DNA of 64,000 nt from Ceratobasidium sp. AG-K (Eukaryota; Basidiomycota; Agaricomycetes; Cantharellales; Ceratobasidiaceae). The notes below the pieces were generated by a model that made no database searches, was not told the origin of the DNA, and saw only the letters and a program-made list of their open reading frames with translations. The first letter of the stretch is position 1; the number at the start of each line of letters is the position of its first letter. The stretch is taken from assembly GCA_037039685.1 (NCBI GenBank), contig JAWNGF010000003.1, forward strand, positions 4,810,571 to 4,874,570, given 5' to 3'. Shown here piece after piece: positions 23,380-33,488 of the stretch. The translations under genes were made by a program, and so were the position numbers.

Positions 23380-25966
23380 TTAGTACAGACGGACGGCGTC
23401 AATGACAACATTGGGTGACCTGGGTGCGCCGTTAGTAACCAGGTAAGAGAATGAATGTGAAACACGCACAAGTAGGTCGCTCCGGAGGAGCCCGAGATGA
23501 CGTTGATAGTCATCACATTGACAGCACTCGAGATGAGAACGCCAGATGCTATGGAAAAAAATATGTTAAAATACCCGAGCGCGTGGCCAGGGACAGATAC
23601 GACTTACGAATGCTGACGGTGTAGCGTGTGTTCTGCGAGGCAAGAGTGTGTTAGCTGGCTCGAGACCAGACAACGAGAACGACGAGTCAACGAACATTTC
23701 CACGCCAAGTGCCGCGAGTAACACCACGGCTATCAGGTTGGCTGGGAGCCGCGGGTGCCGGCCCAGTCCAACCATTGATGACCACTTGCGGACGACCGCC
23801 TAACGGCAAGAGCCATATTAGTTGCGTATAGAAAGCTTCAAGCACGAGCGCACCTGCAAACGCGAGGGTAACGCCAATCTCAAGAGTGCGAGCTCCGAGC
23901 TGGGAGGATGAGAGAGCCCAACGAACGGTAACAGGTCCAATATCTTTAAAAATCGCCATGGGGAAGTATCCAATGTCTTGTGAGCCGACTGTGTAGGTTC
24001 GGAGCCATTCGTGCATGCTAATATCATGTGAGTAAAATTATCATAGCAAATATCGACCAGAGCTTACCGTTGATCCGAAGGACTTTGAAAGTGACAACAA
24101 GGTCAGCATATACCGAGATTTGTAGGTCTAACAAATACCTACTGCATAGTCTCGATCATACTATACACAGATACATGTCAACCCGGAGAAGCTCGCACTA
24201 AGCAGGGTTAACTTACTCTGCGTTCAAAAATCCTCTTGGGGTTCCGTCAAAGTCACCAATTTGCCAGATGGTGGTTGGGTTCGCTTCAGCAGAGTTGATA
24301 TTGGCGGTGATGGTGTTTCCAGCAGTAATTGTAACCGTAGAGGTTGCGACGGCAAGTTCGCTCTTGTACACTGCGAACAAGTTCGTATTAGACATTTGTA
24401 TGCGCTGTAAAACCGATATGGGGGCTTACTAGTCATGGTATAGGTTCCCGGTTTCATAGCTGGGGAGTAGTAGTTGCCACTGGATTCAGCTCGGGCCCTT
24501 TTTTAATCGTTATTGAAGCATATCCAAGCAGTGAATCCCCGATCACGTACCAGTATTGAGCGGCAGAGTTGGCCCACCCCACAACGACGAGGCTAGCAAA
24601 ATTGGATGGTGCACCAGCCGCCTTACCCTTGACATATCCACGCGCGGATGGCGGAACCCAACCAGTAATTCCCAATCCGTCCCAGAATGCCAGGCCTGGA
24701 TTGTTCTGCTTAGACTCGATTGGCAAGGCACAATAGCTAACTCACTGATATCGGCTGAAGGGGTGGAGCCAGTTGTGAACTGGAGGAGGTATGGGCCGTG
24801 CAAACCCATACGGTAGGATTCGGTTTGAGTGTGACCAGAGTTCATGTAGAAGTAGACTTCTTGTTGTCCACCTTGAGTATCGGAGATTAATGTCGCAAAA
24901 AATAGAATTAGCTTAAATAAGGAATAACTAGAAGGGATGTTGTGCTCACCACCCTGGTTATCGATACTAGCGTAATCAAATGTTAGCTACACATATGCGA
25001 ACGAATCTCATGTGCGCTTACTCGCGGAAAAATGGGCCACCAGAGGAGGATTCGTAGCCAGTACCAGGAATGACCATGAACGCGCCAATACCCGAGCCGG
25101 TAACCTGTGAAGCTTGCTCGTGAGCGGTTTATTGTGACTATGTCTGAGAGAGCCACTAACACCGTGGACCTTGTCATCGATGAATTGCCGGGAGGAGTAG
25201 ACTTTGGGCAAATTCAGTGTCTATCCTAACTATGTACCAGTTACGCATACATTTAGAGCGCGTTTGACCGCTAACGACGAAAACGTCGCTTCCTTCGACA
25301 GTGCTTGAGGATCCCGCGACACTGGAAGCAGTGGGTCCGTTGGGAAGCGTGGCCGCATTCAATCGCGCAATGAAGCGCAGTTCGCCGACTGAAGGCTCGG
25401 CGGTAATGCTATCCAGGGAAGGTAAGTTATCACGGTTTCTACCTACCAGCAATGACTTACTAGGTAGCCATGTGGATACCAGGATTCTTGTATTGTGCGA
25501 CATAATATCTGGGCGACAAGGTTCAGCTTAAAGCGAACGTCGCGATCTGTTTGGCTCACTGAGTTAATGTGCTAGTAGCGCAGGTGATCTTGATGTAATT
25601 GCCGATCTGGGTCCACGAGCAGGTTGCACCTATGCCGGAGGCCTAGTAACGAGATTGAGCAGAAGCTTAGGCTAAGCCATAATAGGTTGACCTACAATGT
25701 GGCTGCGCTTGCTCTGGTCTTGGGCTTGAATTCCATTGAACAGCATGGAAGTGATATCTCCACTGGTCTTTTCAACTGTTTGTTTGATAAAACATTAGCG
25801 CAACGTTCAGGCTAATGATAGGAGATGAAGTACCGGTGAAGACGAGACCACCGGCAGTATCCACAATAAACGAATTCCCAGACTCTGTTACGCCAAACGC
25901 CGCGAGGGCTGGCGCAAACAGGCTTGTAAGGGCGAGTGAAGCGTATAGCAGTGAACGCCCTAGCAT
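23380..25966 (-). CDS. Rhamnogalacturonan lyase (PL4), copy 2
   Basis: Paralogue of the 19472-22054 gene with the same exon order. Start at 25966 gives [20 protein letters not shown] and [18 protein letters not shown]. Contains [103 protein letters not shown], a fibronectin-like domain, and the C-terminal domain with [42 protein letters not shown] and [10 protein letters not shown]. All key residues seen in copy 1 are kept and I found no frame break. Secreted pectin-degrading enzyme; duplication may raise dosage or allow different expression (inference). Confidence 0.9.
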
Positions 25967-26993
25967 GATTGAGAAAGGAATATGCGTAGCGAGATGGGCT
26001 CAGTCTTTCGAGAATGCGAAGATATTTATACGTTGTCACGCAGCCGGCCCGCCGGACTCGAAAAGACAGAGCTTTTGGGGAAGAGTAGTGAGTCTTTGAT
26101 AAATCATGTTGATTGACATCTCCATGGAGTGAATTGGATTGGATGCGCTAGCCAAGATTTAGTGTATGTTATGTACCAGCGGGGTATGAGAATAGCCGTG
26201 CGCTGTCGACGGAAGATTAGGAACCGTGTGGGGAATGCTCAGCAGACTTTTGATATCGCCTTAGCTCATACATCCGCATAGTAACCCAGCTCTTATATGG
26301 CAAGTCCTGTGACTTAGCCGCTTGACCGGAGAATTAAGCGCGCTGTGCCGAGGATTACCCGGGAACACCCAATTCACTAGATAGGGTTAATGACAGAGAC
26401 TAGAAGGTTGATGGATCTGTTCGCCAAGCGGGCCGCGCGCTAAGACCGGATGACACGCCTTTAACGGGTTCTGCCCATGGGTATGAGCATCAGTGGCGAC
26501 ACGCACATACGTGTGGCGCTCACGCTTGGAACTGAGACAGAAAAGAGTTCGGATGAGTAGAAGAGGCACGAGGGAATTGATTTTGAATGGTGTTATTAAT
26601 GGCTGGTGGTCCTTCGGATTTGAGAAGTAATGCGGAACCTCGGAACCAGCTTCAGCCGTCATCGTTAGCAGAAGACGACGATCATCTGGAACGAACGACC
26701 ACGTTACAAGGAGGTAGATAGCTTTTTTAAAAGATATCATACGGTACCTTTATATAGAGGGATTTGCCAAGAGCAACAAGAACACCATCTCTACATTAAA
26801 ATTAGATCGATTTAGAGTTTGTCTGGTCACGTGGCGCGACGTGTCGATCCCAGAAATCCACGACACTTGTGCATAGCAAACAAGCCACAACGCACATATC
26901 ACCCAACTTTTGACAAGACCGTACCTGCTAACTGTGTCTATCTCCCTATCAATAGACTACCAGGACTACATTGTATCTATACGACTACAAACA
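25967..26993. other. Upstream of RG lyase 2 / promoter of SEC11-like gene
   Basis: No gene seen. The left ~900 bp are the duplicated upstream region; the right end is the promoter side of the SEC11-like gene. Confidence 0.5.
26036..26054 (-). promoter_or_regulatory. GC-rich block and TATA of RG lyase 2
   Basis: 19-nt block with GCCGGCCCGCCG, 70 bp before the ATG at 25966, matching 22126-22144. A TATA element (TATAAATA on the minus strand, 26023-26030) lies between it and the gene. Confidence 0.45.
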
Positions 26994-27783
26994 ATGCAAA
27001 TCCGTGCGGTAAGGTGTTTCAGCGACGTACGGTGGCTCACCCTAAACTGCACCCCCTCTTCCATCCAGAGTCTCCAACAGTCACTAAAAGTCCTTCTCTC
27101 ACTTTCTGGTCTGTTCATAACATGGCAGCTCGCGTGTCTTGCTACGAACACATACTCGCCGGTCGTCGTAGTATTGTCGTATGTCAATTCGTTTCGATCA
27201 GTTTGTCTGGCCTGATCTCAGCTTCTGCACTCTAGCGGCTCCATGAAGCCAGCCTTTGACCGCGGTGATATTCTCTTTTTGTATAATCCTCCAAACGTTC
27301 CATACGCGATTGGGGATGTGACCGTTTATAAGCTCCCTGGGAAGGATGTCCCAATTGTTCACCGCGTAATAGAGACACATGTCCGGTAAGAAAACGCCCC
27401 AGCCAAGCTTACTCGACTGACTATGTCTTAGAAATGCTTCACTGCCGACTGAGCAATTGTTGCTTACAAAGGGGGACAACAACTCTGAAGACGATATTGT
27501 TCTATATGAAGGTCTTCGTTGGATAGAACCGAAGCATGTGGTGGGAAAAGTATGGGGGTGCGCAATTACTTCATTATCTGAGCGACTTGGGGTTCTAATC
27601 ACGAATCCACACGCCCTTCTGTAGCTTCCTGCCTTATGTTGGCTATTGCACTATACTCTTGGTAGGTATATATGCGATACTTGAGCAATAAGCTTACTAT
27701 GTCCCGATCTATAGAACTCCAGTTCCTGGTTTAAAATGGCGATCCTTGGCGGTTTGGGTTTGCTTGGCGTAGTTCACGGCTGA
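26994..27783 (+). CDS. SEC11-like signal peptidase catalytic subunit, diverged paralogue
   Basis: Tandem paralogue of the SEC11 gene at 28090. From its second exon on it joins in frame: [20 protein letters not shown], then [16 protein letters not shown] (catalytic Ser), [19 protein letters not shown] (catalytic His), [45 protein letters not shown] and a final exon [16 protein letters not shown]. The Glu after SGSM is Lys here. The N-terminus is the weak point: the only in-frame ATG before the first donor is at 26994 and gives exon MQIRA, so about a dozen residues found in SEC11 are missing; upstream DNA still reads YQDYIVSIRLQT, similar to the SEC11 start but with no ATG. Probably expressed as a shortened ER-membrane signal peptidase; could be a decaying copy. 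Confidence 0.65.
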
Positions 27784-28089
27784 ACGTTAGCGTTCCCACG
27801 CTGAAACATGTACTGCATCAATAACGTGCTATAGATATAATACTTCCCAGAACTTGGGGGATGAAGCTCACACTTGAAGATGAGAAATTAGCTTAGTTGC
27901 CCCTTAGGCGGGCTCAGAGCCCTTACATGCGTGACAGTGGCGGTGGCAACAAGCTTGTGAGAAATGATCACGTGGGTACTCCGGCGTTTAAGCAGCCTCC
28001 TACGACGTGTCCATCACAACCCCAGCCAGCACAACTTCCAAAACTCTACCCCAACGGTTATCTCGGTCTGAGGTTTACGACTCGCAATA
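27784..28089. other. Intergenic between the two SEC11 genes
   Basis: 306 bases; no gene. Presumed promoter of SEC11. Confidence 0.45.
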
Positions 28090-28908
28090 ATGTTCCAAGA
28101 TGAAATAAAGGCGTTGAAGAGGATGGGCGTCCGAGCTGTGAGTGTTAATCATCCTAGTTTTGGTAGACTAGTTGCTGAGTTTTGGAACGGGAACCAAGGC
28201 GCTGCTCCAAATTATGAATTTTGCGATGGTGATTTCGACCGGACTGATGGTCTGGAAAGGGATGGGTCTGGTGACCAACACCGAAAGCCCAATTGTGGTT
28301 GTATTAAGGTGCGTTGTCGAATCTGACAGCTCACTTCGCGCTGCTAACAGCTTCGTCAGTGGTTCTATGGAACCTGCGTTCTACCGCGGAGACTTGCTGT
28401 TCTTGACTAATCCTCCGGGTGTACCGTACGAAATCGGGGATATCACCGTGTACAAGATTCCTGGACAGGATATTCCCATTGTACATCGAGTGCTGGAGAC
28501 GCATACTAAGTGAGTCTCCATCAACCTTTATCTGAGAGTATAGCTAAGACAAGCTTCGCTCGTGCAGAAACGCCTCGCTTCCAACTGAGCAGCTGCTCTT
28601 GACAAAAGGCGATAACAATGCGTTGGATGACATTGAGCTCTACCGGGGGTTGAGGTGGTTGGAGCGGAAGCATGTTGTTGGGAAGGTTCGGGGGTGAGCT
28701 AAATATGGTACGATGTGCTAAGCCAGTCGCTGATCACTTGGCTTGCTAGATTCTTGCCGTATGTCGGCTATGCGACGATTGCAATGGTGAGATCGCCATT
28801 GGTGCGGGTCCGTCTAAACGCTAACTACTCGCACAGAACGATTTCCCGCAATTAAAATACGCGCTGCTCGGCGGACTAGGGTTGATGGCTCTTCTTCAAA
28901 GGGAATAG
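28090..28908 (+). CDS. SEC11: Signal peptidase complex catalytic subunit SEC11
   Basis: ER-membrane serine peptidase that removes signal sequences from secretory proteins. The start [16 protein letters not shown] is spliced to [20 protein letters not shown], then a transmembrane segment and [26 protein letters not shown] with the catalytic Ser. The His lies in [10 protein letters not shown], and [10 protein letters not shown] is the conserved acidic block. Terminal exons give [40 protein letters not shown] and stop at 28908. Length about 165-170 residues, as expected for the family. All introns are GT-AG and in frame. Confidence 0.93.
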
Positions 28909-29079
28909 GGGTTGGGTTTATCTGTTCATATTGCACAAAATCGTTCGTACAAGTTCAAAACAGGCATAGAGCTTGGATCCGTCTGGTCCTGTGATGAAAC
29001 GGGCCTAAAGGGGATGATGATCGAACTTTAGTGCACGAGCGTCGGCTATAATGGGCAAGACTTACAGTAATACAACGAA

Positions 29080-29403
29080 TCAGACTGGTTGTCCGCCCCC
29101 TCCTACAGACGCCTCTACACCTGCTCCACCTCCAGCCACAATCGGCCGCCTCTCAACCACCAGTCGTGGGCCCTCGTACAGCCTGTTCACGATCGCACAT
29201 CGTTTCAAAACTTCCAACTCTTTCAGCCCCGTGTCGTAGAACGCTCGGATCTGTGCTGGATCTTTCTCGCCTGCACGCTCGTGAAATTGCGTCCTTGTCC
29301 TTCGGAGAAAGTAGTTTCGGAAGTTATAAGAGGAGAAGGAGCGTGATGTACGTATCAAGGCGCTGTAGAGCGAGAGTACTTGAGTACGAGATGGAGTAGA
29401 CAT
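29080..29403 (-). CDS. ISD11: ISD11 (LYRM4-type) iron-sulfur cluster biogenesis protein
   Basis: Mitochondrial matrix partner of the cysteine desulfurase Nfs1. Single exon, 107 residues from ATG at 29403: MSTPSRTQVLSLYSALIRTS followed by SFSSYNFRNYFLRRTRTQF, matching the family's start and its Asn-Tyr/Phe-Arg region. A Gly-rich C-terminal tail (VAGGGAGVEASVGGGGQ) is an extension. The motif that names the family reads L-Y-S rather than L-Y-R. An upstream in-frame ATG at 29436 would add MSSSNLFGSAT; the downstream start fits homologues better. Divergent from the membrane protein gene at 29670. Confidence 0.85.
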   Translation of the reverse strand: MSTPSRTQVLSLYSALIRTSRSFSSYNFRNYFLRRTRTQFHERAGEKDPAQIRAFYDTGLKELEVLKRCAIVNRLYEGPRLVVERRPIVAGGGAGVEASVGGGGQPV

Positions 29404-29669
29404 GGTGGCAGAGCCGAAGAGATTAGATGAAGACAATCTCTGTCACATGGGTTACTCAGCTCGGCGCTTGAGTTGACAATCAATCGGGGCCTGGTTTGTC
29501 TGACGTCACGGAGTCAACCAGAGTCCTGTCGTCATTGAGTCTTCGAACTTGGCAAGGACGACCACCTCGAGTTCAACTCGCGACCGCACCGGGCCCTACC
29601 TTTTTTTCGGCAGCCCTTGAGTTGCTATTAGTTGCTACCATTTCCTGGACGACACTTGGTCATTTCAGA
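29404..29669. promoter_or_regulatory. Shared divergent promoter (ISD11 / membrane protein)
   Basis: 266 bp between the two start codons, therefore a bidirectional promoter. No defined element recognised. Confidence 0.4.
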
Positions 29670-30818
29670 ATGTAAGCTGGTTCATTGCTCGGGTGTGTTC
29701 GCCCTAACAAATTGACCGCAGGGACTCTAGCGCACCGTTCGATACGTCTGATCCACAGACAAGACTCGCTCTCAAGCTGCTTCGGCTTCAGGTTCTCACG
29801 CCGCTCTCGGTGCTTATCAATGTCGCTACCAACCTGGTCTGCGCACTTGTGCTTAGCCCAAGTATGGCGGACATTATGGACTTATTTCCAAGCGGAATGA
29901 CTCCCAAGTCGGAGATGGTCGGGTTTTATATGACGGCTGTTTACGTTCTTCTTATTGGCTTCTCTGTATTGCTGATCACAGCTCGAAATCCCGAGACCAA
30001 GGTGAGTGTATAGGAAATGATGCCCTATTGGTGGCCTAACTATGCAAATCTAGGAAACCCTTGTCAATGGCGTTGGCCTTCGCCTTGTTATCATCAACTG
30101 GCTTATGACCGCCTGGGCTGCCCTATGGGCGTTGCAATTATTTTGGGCTTCCACGGTTGTCCTCGGCGTTGTGGCCATCTTGCTGGGCTGGATTGTCTTC
30201 TCTCTAGTCTGGTATACCCCCGGTGGGCCATTGACACGGCCATTCGACCAACTCGTTATTCATGCGCCGATGAAACTCTGGTTCCTGATAACTCTCATGT
30301 TGGATTTCCCATTGAGTTTGTTTATCGCACTGAACTGGAACTATCCCTATACCCGTAAGTAAATCGTCTACCACCCCAGTACCTGGTATTAATAGGTTCC
30401 AAGGTCCCGATGCATACGCTCGCAAGCAATGGGAGGCGTTTGCGTTCATTGTGAGCATGCACACTGCTGGAGTGCTCTGGGTCTTCTTCCGTCGGGACCT
30501 CACTGTTACCATTGGAGGACTCTGGATCGTGCTGTCCATAATGCTCCGTCGCCCCAAGGCGGCTCCCGTGTTTGTGAGTAATACGATATTACAGTGGTGA
30601 TGGCACTAACAATTGTTGCACAGGCCGCTCTCGTCGTGTTTGCGGTTCTCTACCCCTTGACATACATTTCGACTATGGCCTGGCAAAGACTCAAGAAGCA
30701 CGAGCAGCGCGAAGGACAGATTGCGCTTCCACCTGATGAAGAGGAGGCGGTACAAGGAAATGGGAATGCAGAGCAGGAGGATGTTTCTAACGTGTGGAGC
30801 AACGGGGACCATCGCTGA
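29670..30818 (+). CDS. Multispanning membrane protein, function unknown
   Basis: I do not recognise the family with confidence. The reading MDSSAPFDTSDPQTRLALKL needs the ATG to be split by an intron: AT at 29670-29671, donor GTAAGC at 29672, acceptor before G at 29722. Following exons encode about seven to eight hydrophobic segments, including PLSVLINVATNLVCALVL, AVYVLLIGFSVLLITA, LVIINWLMTAWAALWALQL, VVLGVVAILLGWIVFSLVW, LWFLITLMLDFPLSLFIAL and AALVVFAVLYPLTYISTMAW, with a charged C-terminal tail rich in Glu (PPDEEEAVQGNG). Trp and aromatic residues are frequent. Joins at TK|ETLVNG, TR|PDAYARKQW and PVF|AALVVF are in frame. Could be one of the fungal DUF membrane families; a profile search would decide. 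Confidence 0.7.
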
Positions 30819-30991
30819 GTAGATGGGCGATGTAGTTCGTGGGGTATCGGTTTCCTACAGAGTACACTAGCAGGACCTTGATATTCTCTATTACGCACCG
30901 ATTTTTCTATTATACATGTACAGACTGTCTTGCACTGAATTTACTGGCATCGCTGAAGACAATACCACATATGGCCAGAAGCCACGCGTGG

Positions 30992-31030
30992 ATCATGTGA
31001 CTCTCATAGCCACGAGGCTTCTGCAACCAT
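30992..31030 (+). promoter_or_regulatory. Conserved upstream block, IFI6-like gene 1
   Basis: Contains CATGTGAC (E-box-like) then CATAGCCACGAGGCTTCT, about 120 bp before the ATG at 31111. Equivalent blocks precede the other two intact family members at nearly the same distance, while flanking sequence is much less alike. Confidence 0.6.
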
Positions 31031-31110
31031 AGATCGCGTCTCTTGTCTTCTCGTCCATACAAGGGCTACGGACGGACTCGACTTCCCAGTCGGCACTATC
31101 CTATCCTACG

Positions 31111-33227
31111 ATGAAACTGAAAGCGGTGCTTCCCCTAATATGCATGTATTATCTGACCCTCGTTCGAGGTGCAGCTTTTACTATTCCGGATGACGACGAG
31201 CCCTCACTTGACGCGCAATCGCCTAATGCGGGTATCGGGCTGCTCAATAGACTGGGTTTGTGATCTCTTCGGGGTTTAATATTTAGCCACTAATCCCACG
31301 ATTTTAGGGTTCGCAGGTGACCCAAAATCAGAGGCACTCAAAGCCGCCGCTCAAGAGGTCGACGCAGAAATGGAACAGCGAAAAGGTAAAGCTTCCGGGT
31401 CAATGCGGCTGTCCGGACGGGCGTTGACGGACGTAAATCCCATACAGTTCGAGCTGCCCAAGAGGATCTAGAACAAGCTCAGAAATCTCTTCACCGAGTT
31501 AAATCCATGCTACGAGAAGAATTTGGCGAGGCTCAGCCTGCGGACGGGCATCGTGACAATTATACAGGAACAAAGAAACCGAGTGGCTCAGAGATTCCTA
31601 GATCCTCGGCTGAGGATTTTGACGATGAATATCCCGAAATAGATTTTGAGAGTGGGTTCACCAAAAAACTTGGGCGGGTAGTGGACTGACGCTCCCCTCA
31701 ATAGGTGGTGATTTCGATGGCGAGATGGAAGCTTGCGAGCCAAGTGATTGCCACAAATCTTGGTTCTGGGGAGAAACAGTGCGGTGGCTTCGGGGGGCTC
31801 TAGCTGACATTGGTGAGCCTACTTCTGGTCGGCTAATATAATGTGGTTAAGTTGAAAACATCACGAAGGCGTATTTATCGTGGACAACCGATGGGCGATT
31901 TTGGCATTTACAATTGGGGCGGCAGTCCTTGCAACGCACCTGCTCACCCCGGGAGGATTGGTCCCTCTGGCGCTTGAAGCGGTTGGGTTTGGAGCTAAAG
32001 GGCCCATAGGAGGTGATTTCTGTTCCATCGTAAACTTGCGCTTGGTGCTTTTGAACTTACTCTTTTCCCAGGTTCAATTGCGTCCGCGGTACAAAGCAAA
32101 CTAGGGCTCGTTCAAACTGGGTCGATTTTTGCCAGGCTTCAAGCAGCTGCGATGACCGGCGTGGGGACGCGAGAGCTCCACATGATGGCCAACGCCGCAT
32201 TTACAGGACTAATTGCTTCCAGTGCCTACTCGCTTGTTGGTGCCGGCAGGCAGCCACTCGGACAGTCCACCGATTTCGAGCCAAGAGAATGGAGGGCTTG
32301 GTTGGCTGAATCTCGATTCAACTATCCTTCCAAGTCGGTGAATCAGATGGTATGGCCGATGGTGTTTAGTAAGATCGCTCGTTGAAATAATGATACGTAG
32401 GCACGTTTCTGGGGATCTCCAACCCCCGAAGGATGCGTTGCATACGGGTATCGTACGTCAAATCATGCCGTGACACATGGCGTCAAGACGGTAACTAACA
32501 CGGGGCATATCGTGTAGGCGAATACCGTGCTCCCCTCTGGTATATTCCCCCTGGAAAGGATCCTTTGCGCGCATGCGTGAAGACTCCGGCGACGATCAAC
32601 GGGTTTGGGTATAGGACGCCTCTTGGTTGCGTGGATGAGGCATGCTAGTTTACGCGTCTCGGATAGCTTGCTAATGCCCACTGCACTTTTAGGGCCCGAA
32701 GCGGGGGGTAGTTGGGATGTGGTATTTGCCAACCAATGGGACTGAGTGCATGCCCAAGTGGAGTACGATTGAAGATGAAGTGAGTGACATTGTCGTTTAC
32801 AGATTCATTGGGGAGTTAATCTAGCTATTGTTTTCGAAGGGATGTATGCTCTACGGTACGTGCTTAGCAGGTAGTTTTGTAATTGACCGATAACTAGAAA
32901 ATTTTCCAGGACAAAGGGTATGTATTGTATTTAATTTGCCACTGGTATCGCCTCTCATTATTCGCAAACTCAACTAGCGAAAGTTTGCCCGACTCCTCGG
33001 CCTCGGTCGGCGAGATGACTGGACTGGTGTATGTGAATCCACACCAGCTGTTATTGATGGAAAGGAATTTGATGGGCCCACATACTGCGAGGATAAAGTA
33101 CGTGTTAGTTCTAATATTAAAGCGGATGGATTGACTTACGCGCGCGCGTCCCTAGGGCATCAGGGGCATTTTCGGTGTCTTTGACATTGCCGACAAACAG
33201 TGTGAATGTTCTTGCATTACTATTTAA
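31111..33227 (+). CDS. Secreted/membrane protein with IFI6/27-like domain and Cys-rich STPA repeats, gene 1
   Basis: First of three intact tandem paralogues. Start 31111 gives signal peptide MKLKAVLPLICMYYLTLVRG, then an acidic, probably helical linker (AAQEDLEQAQKSLHRVKSML; DDEYPEIDFE), the segment CEPSDCHKSWFWGETVRWL, a hydrophobic stretch (ILAFTIGAAVLATHLL) and the IFI6/27-like core AVGFGAKGPIGG|SIASAVQSKLG plus TGSIFARLQAAAM. After QPLGQSTDFEPREW comes a Cys-rich tail with two related units: ACVKTPATINGFGYRTPLGC and VCESTPAVIDGKEF, each followed after a phase-0 intron by a Gly-rich strand-like segment. Ends DKQCECSCITI. Twelve or so exons. One donor (after LGCVDE, near 32637) reads GC instead of the GT of its paralogues. 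Function unknown; IFI6/27 proteins elsewhere are small membrane proteins. Confidence 0.7.
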
Positions 33228-33364
33228 ATTTAGGCCACAAGTTTGCATAGCAGTTTTCTTGTGTTGCATCCCGTGTCGCATTATCACTCATGTAACTAGC
33301 TATAGCACGCACTATATTCTGAAGTTCAGTGGAGTTGCCACCTGACCCTAGTAAGCATCCGAGC

Positions 33365-33402
33365 CACACGTGACTACCGTAGCCACGAAGCCTTTCAACC
33401 CA
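33365..33402 (+). promoter_or_regulatory. Conserved upstream block, IFI6-like gene 2
   Basis: CACACGTGACTACCGTAGCC followed by ACGAAGCC, 124 bp before the ATG at 33489; same element as at 30992 and 36145. Confidence 0.6.
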
Positions 33403-33488
33403 AACCTCTCCTACAATTCTCATCTCACAACCATCCCAAAGGACTAGGGGAATCACAAAATATAGCTCTATATACATCGACTCCTAAA

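Larger units (their letters stand above)
23100..26865. repeat. Segmental duplication, right copy
   Basis: Second copy of 19210-22960. Its left edge is inside the last exon of a CE16 gene, so it carries only the esterase relic; the rest of the esterase was never included. Confidence 0.75.

Noticed and set aside
26910..26993. Upstream extension of the SEC11-like gene
   Set aside because: In-frame and resembling the SEC11 N-terminus, but it begins with TTG and has no ATG before 26994; not used as the start.
26994..27783. Calling the first SEC11 copy a pseudogene
   Set aside because: Catalytic residues and every splice join after exon 1 are intact; only the N-terminus is doubtful, so it is kept as a CDS with lower confidence.
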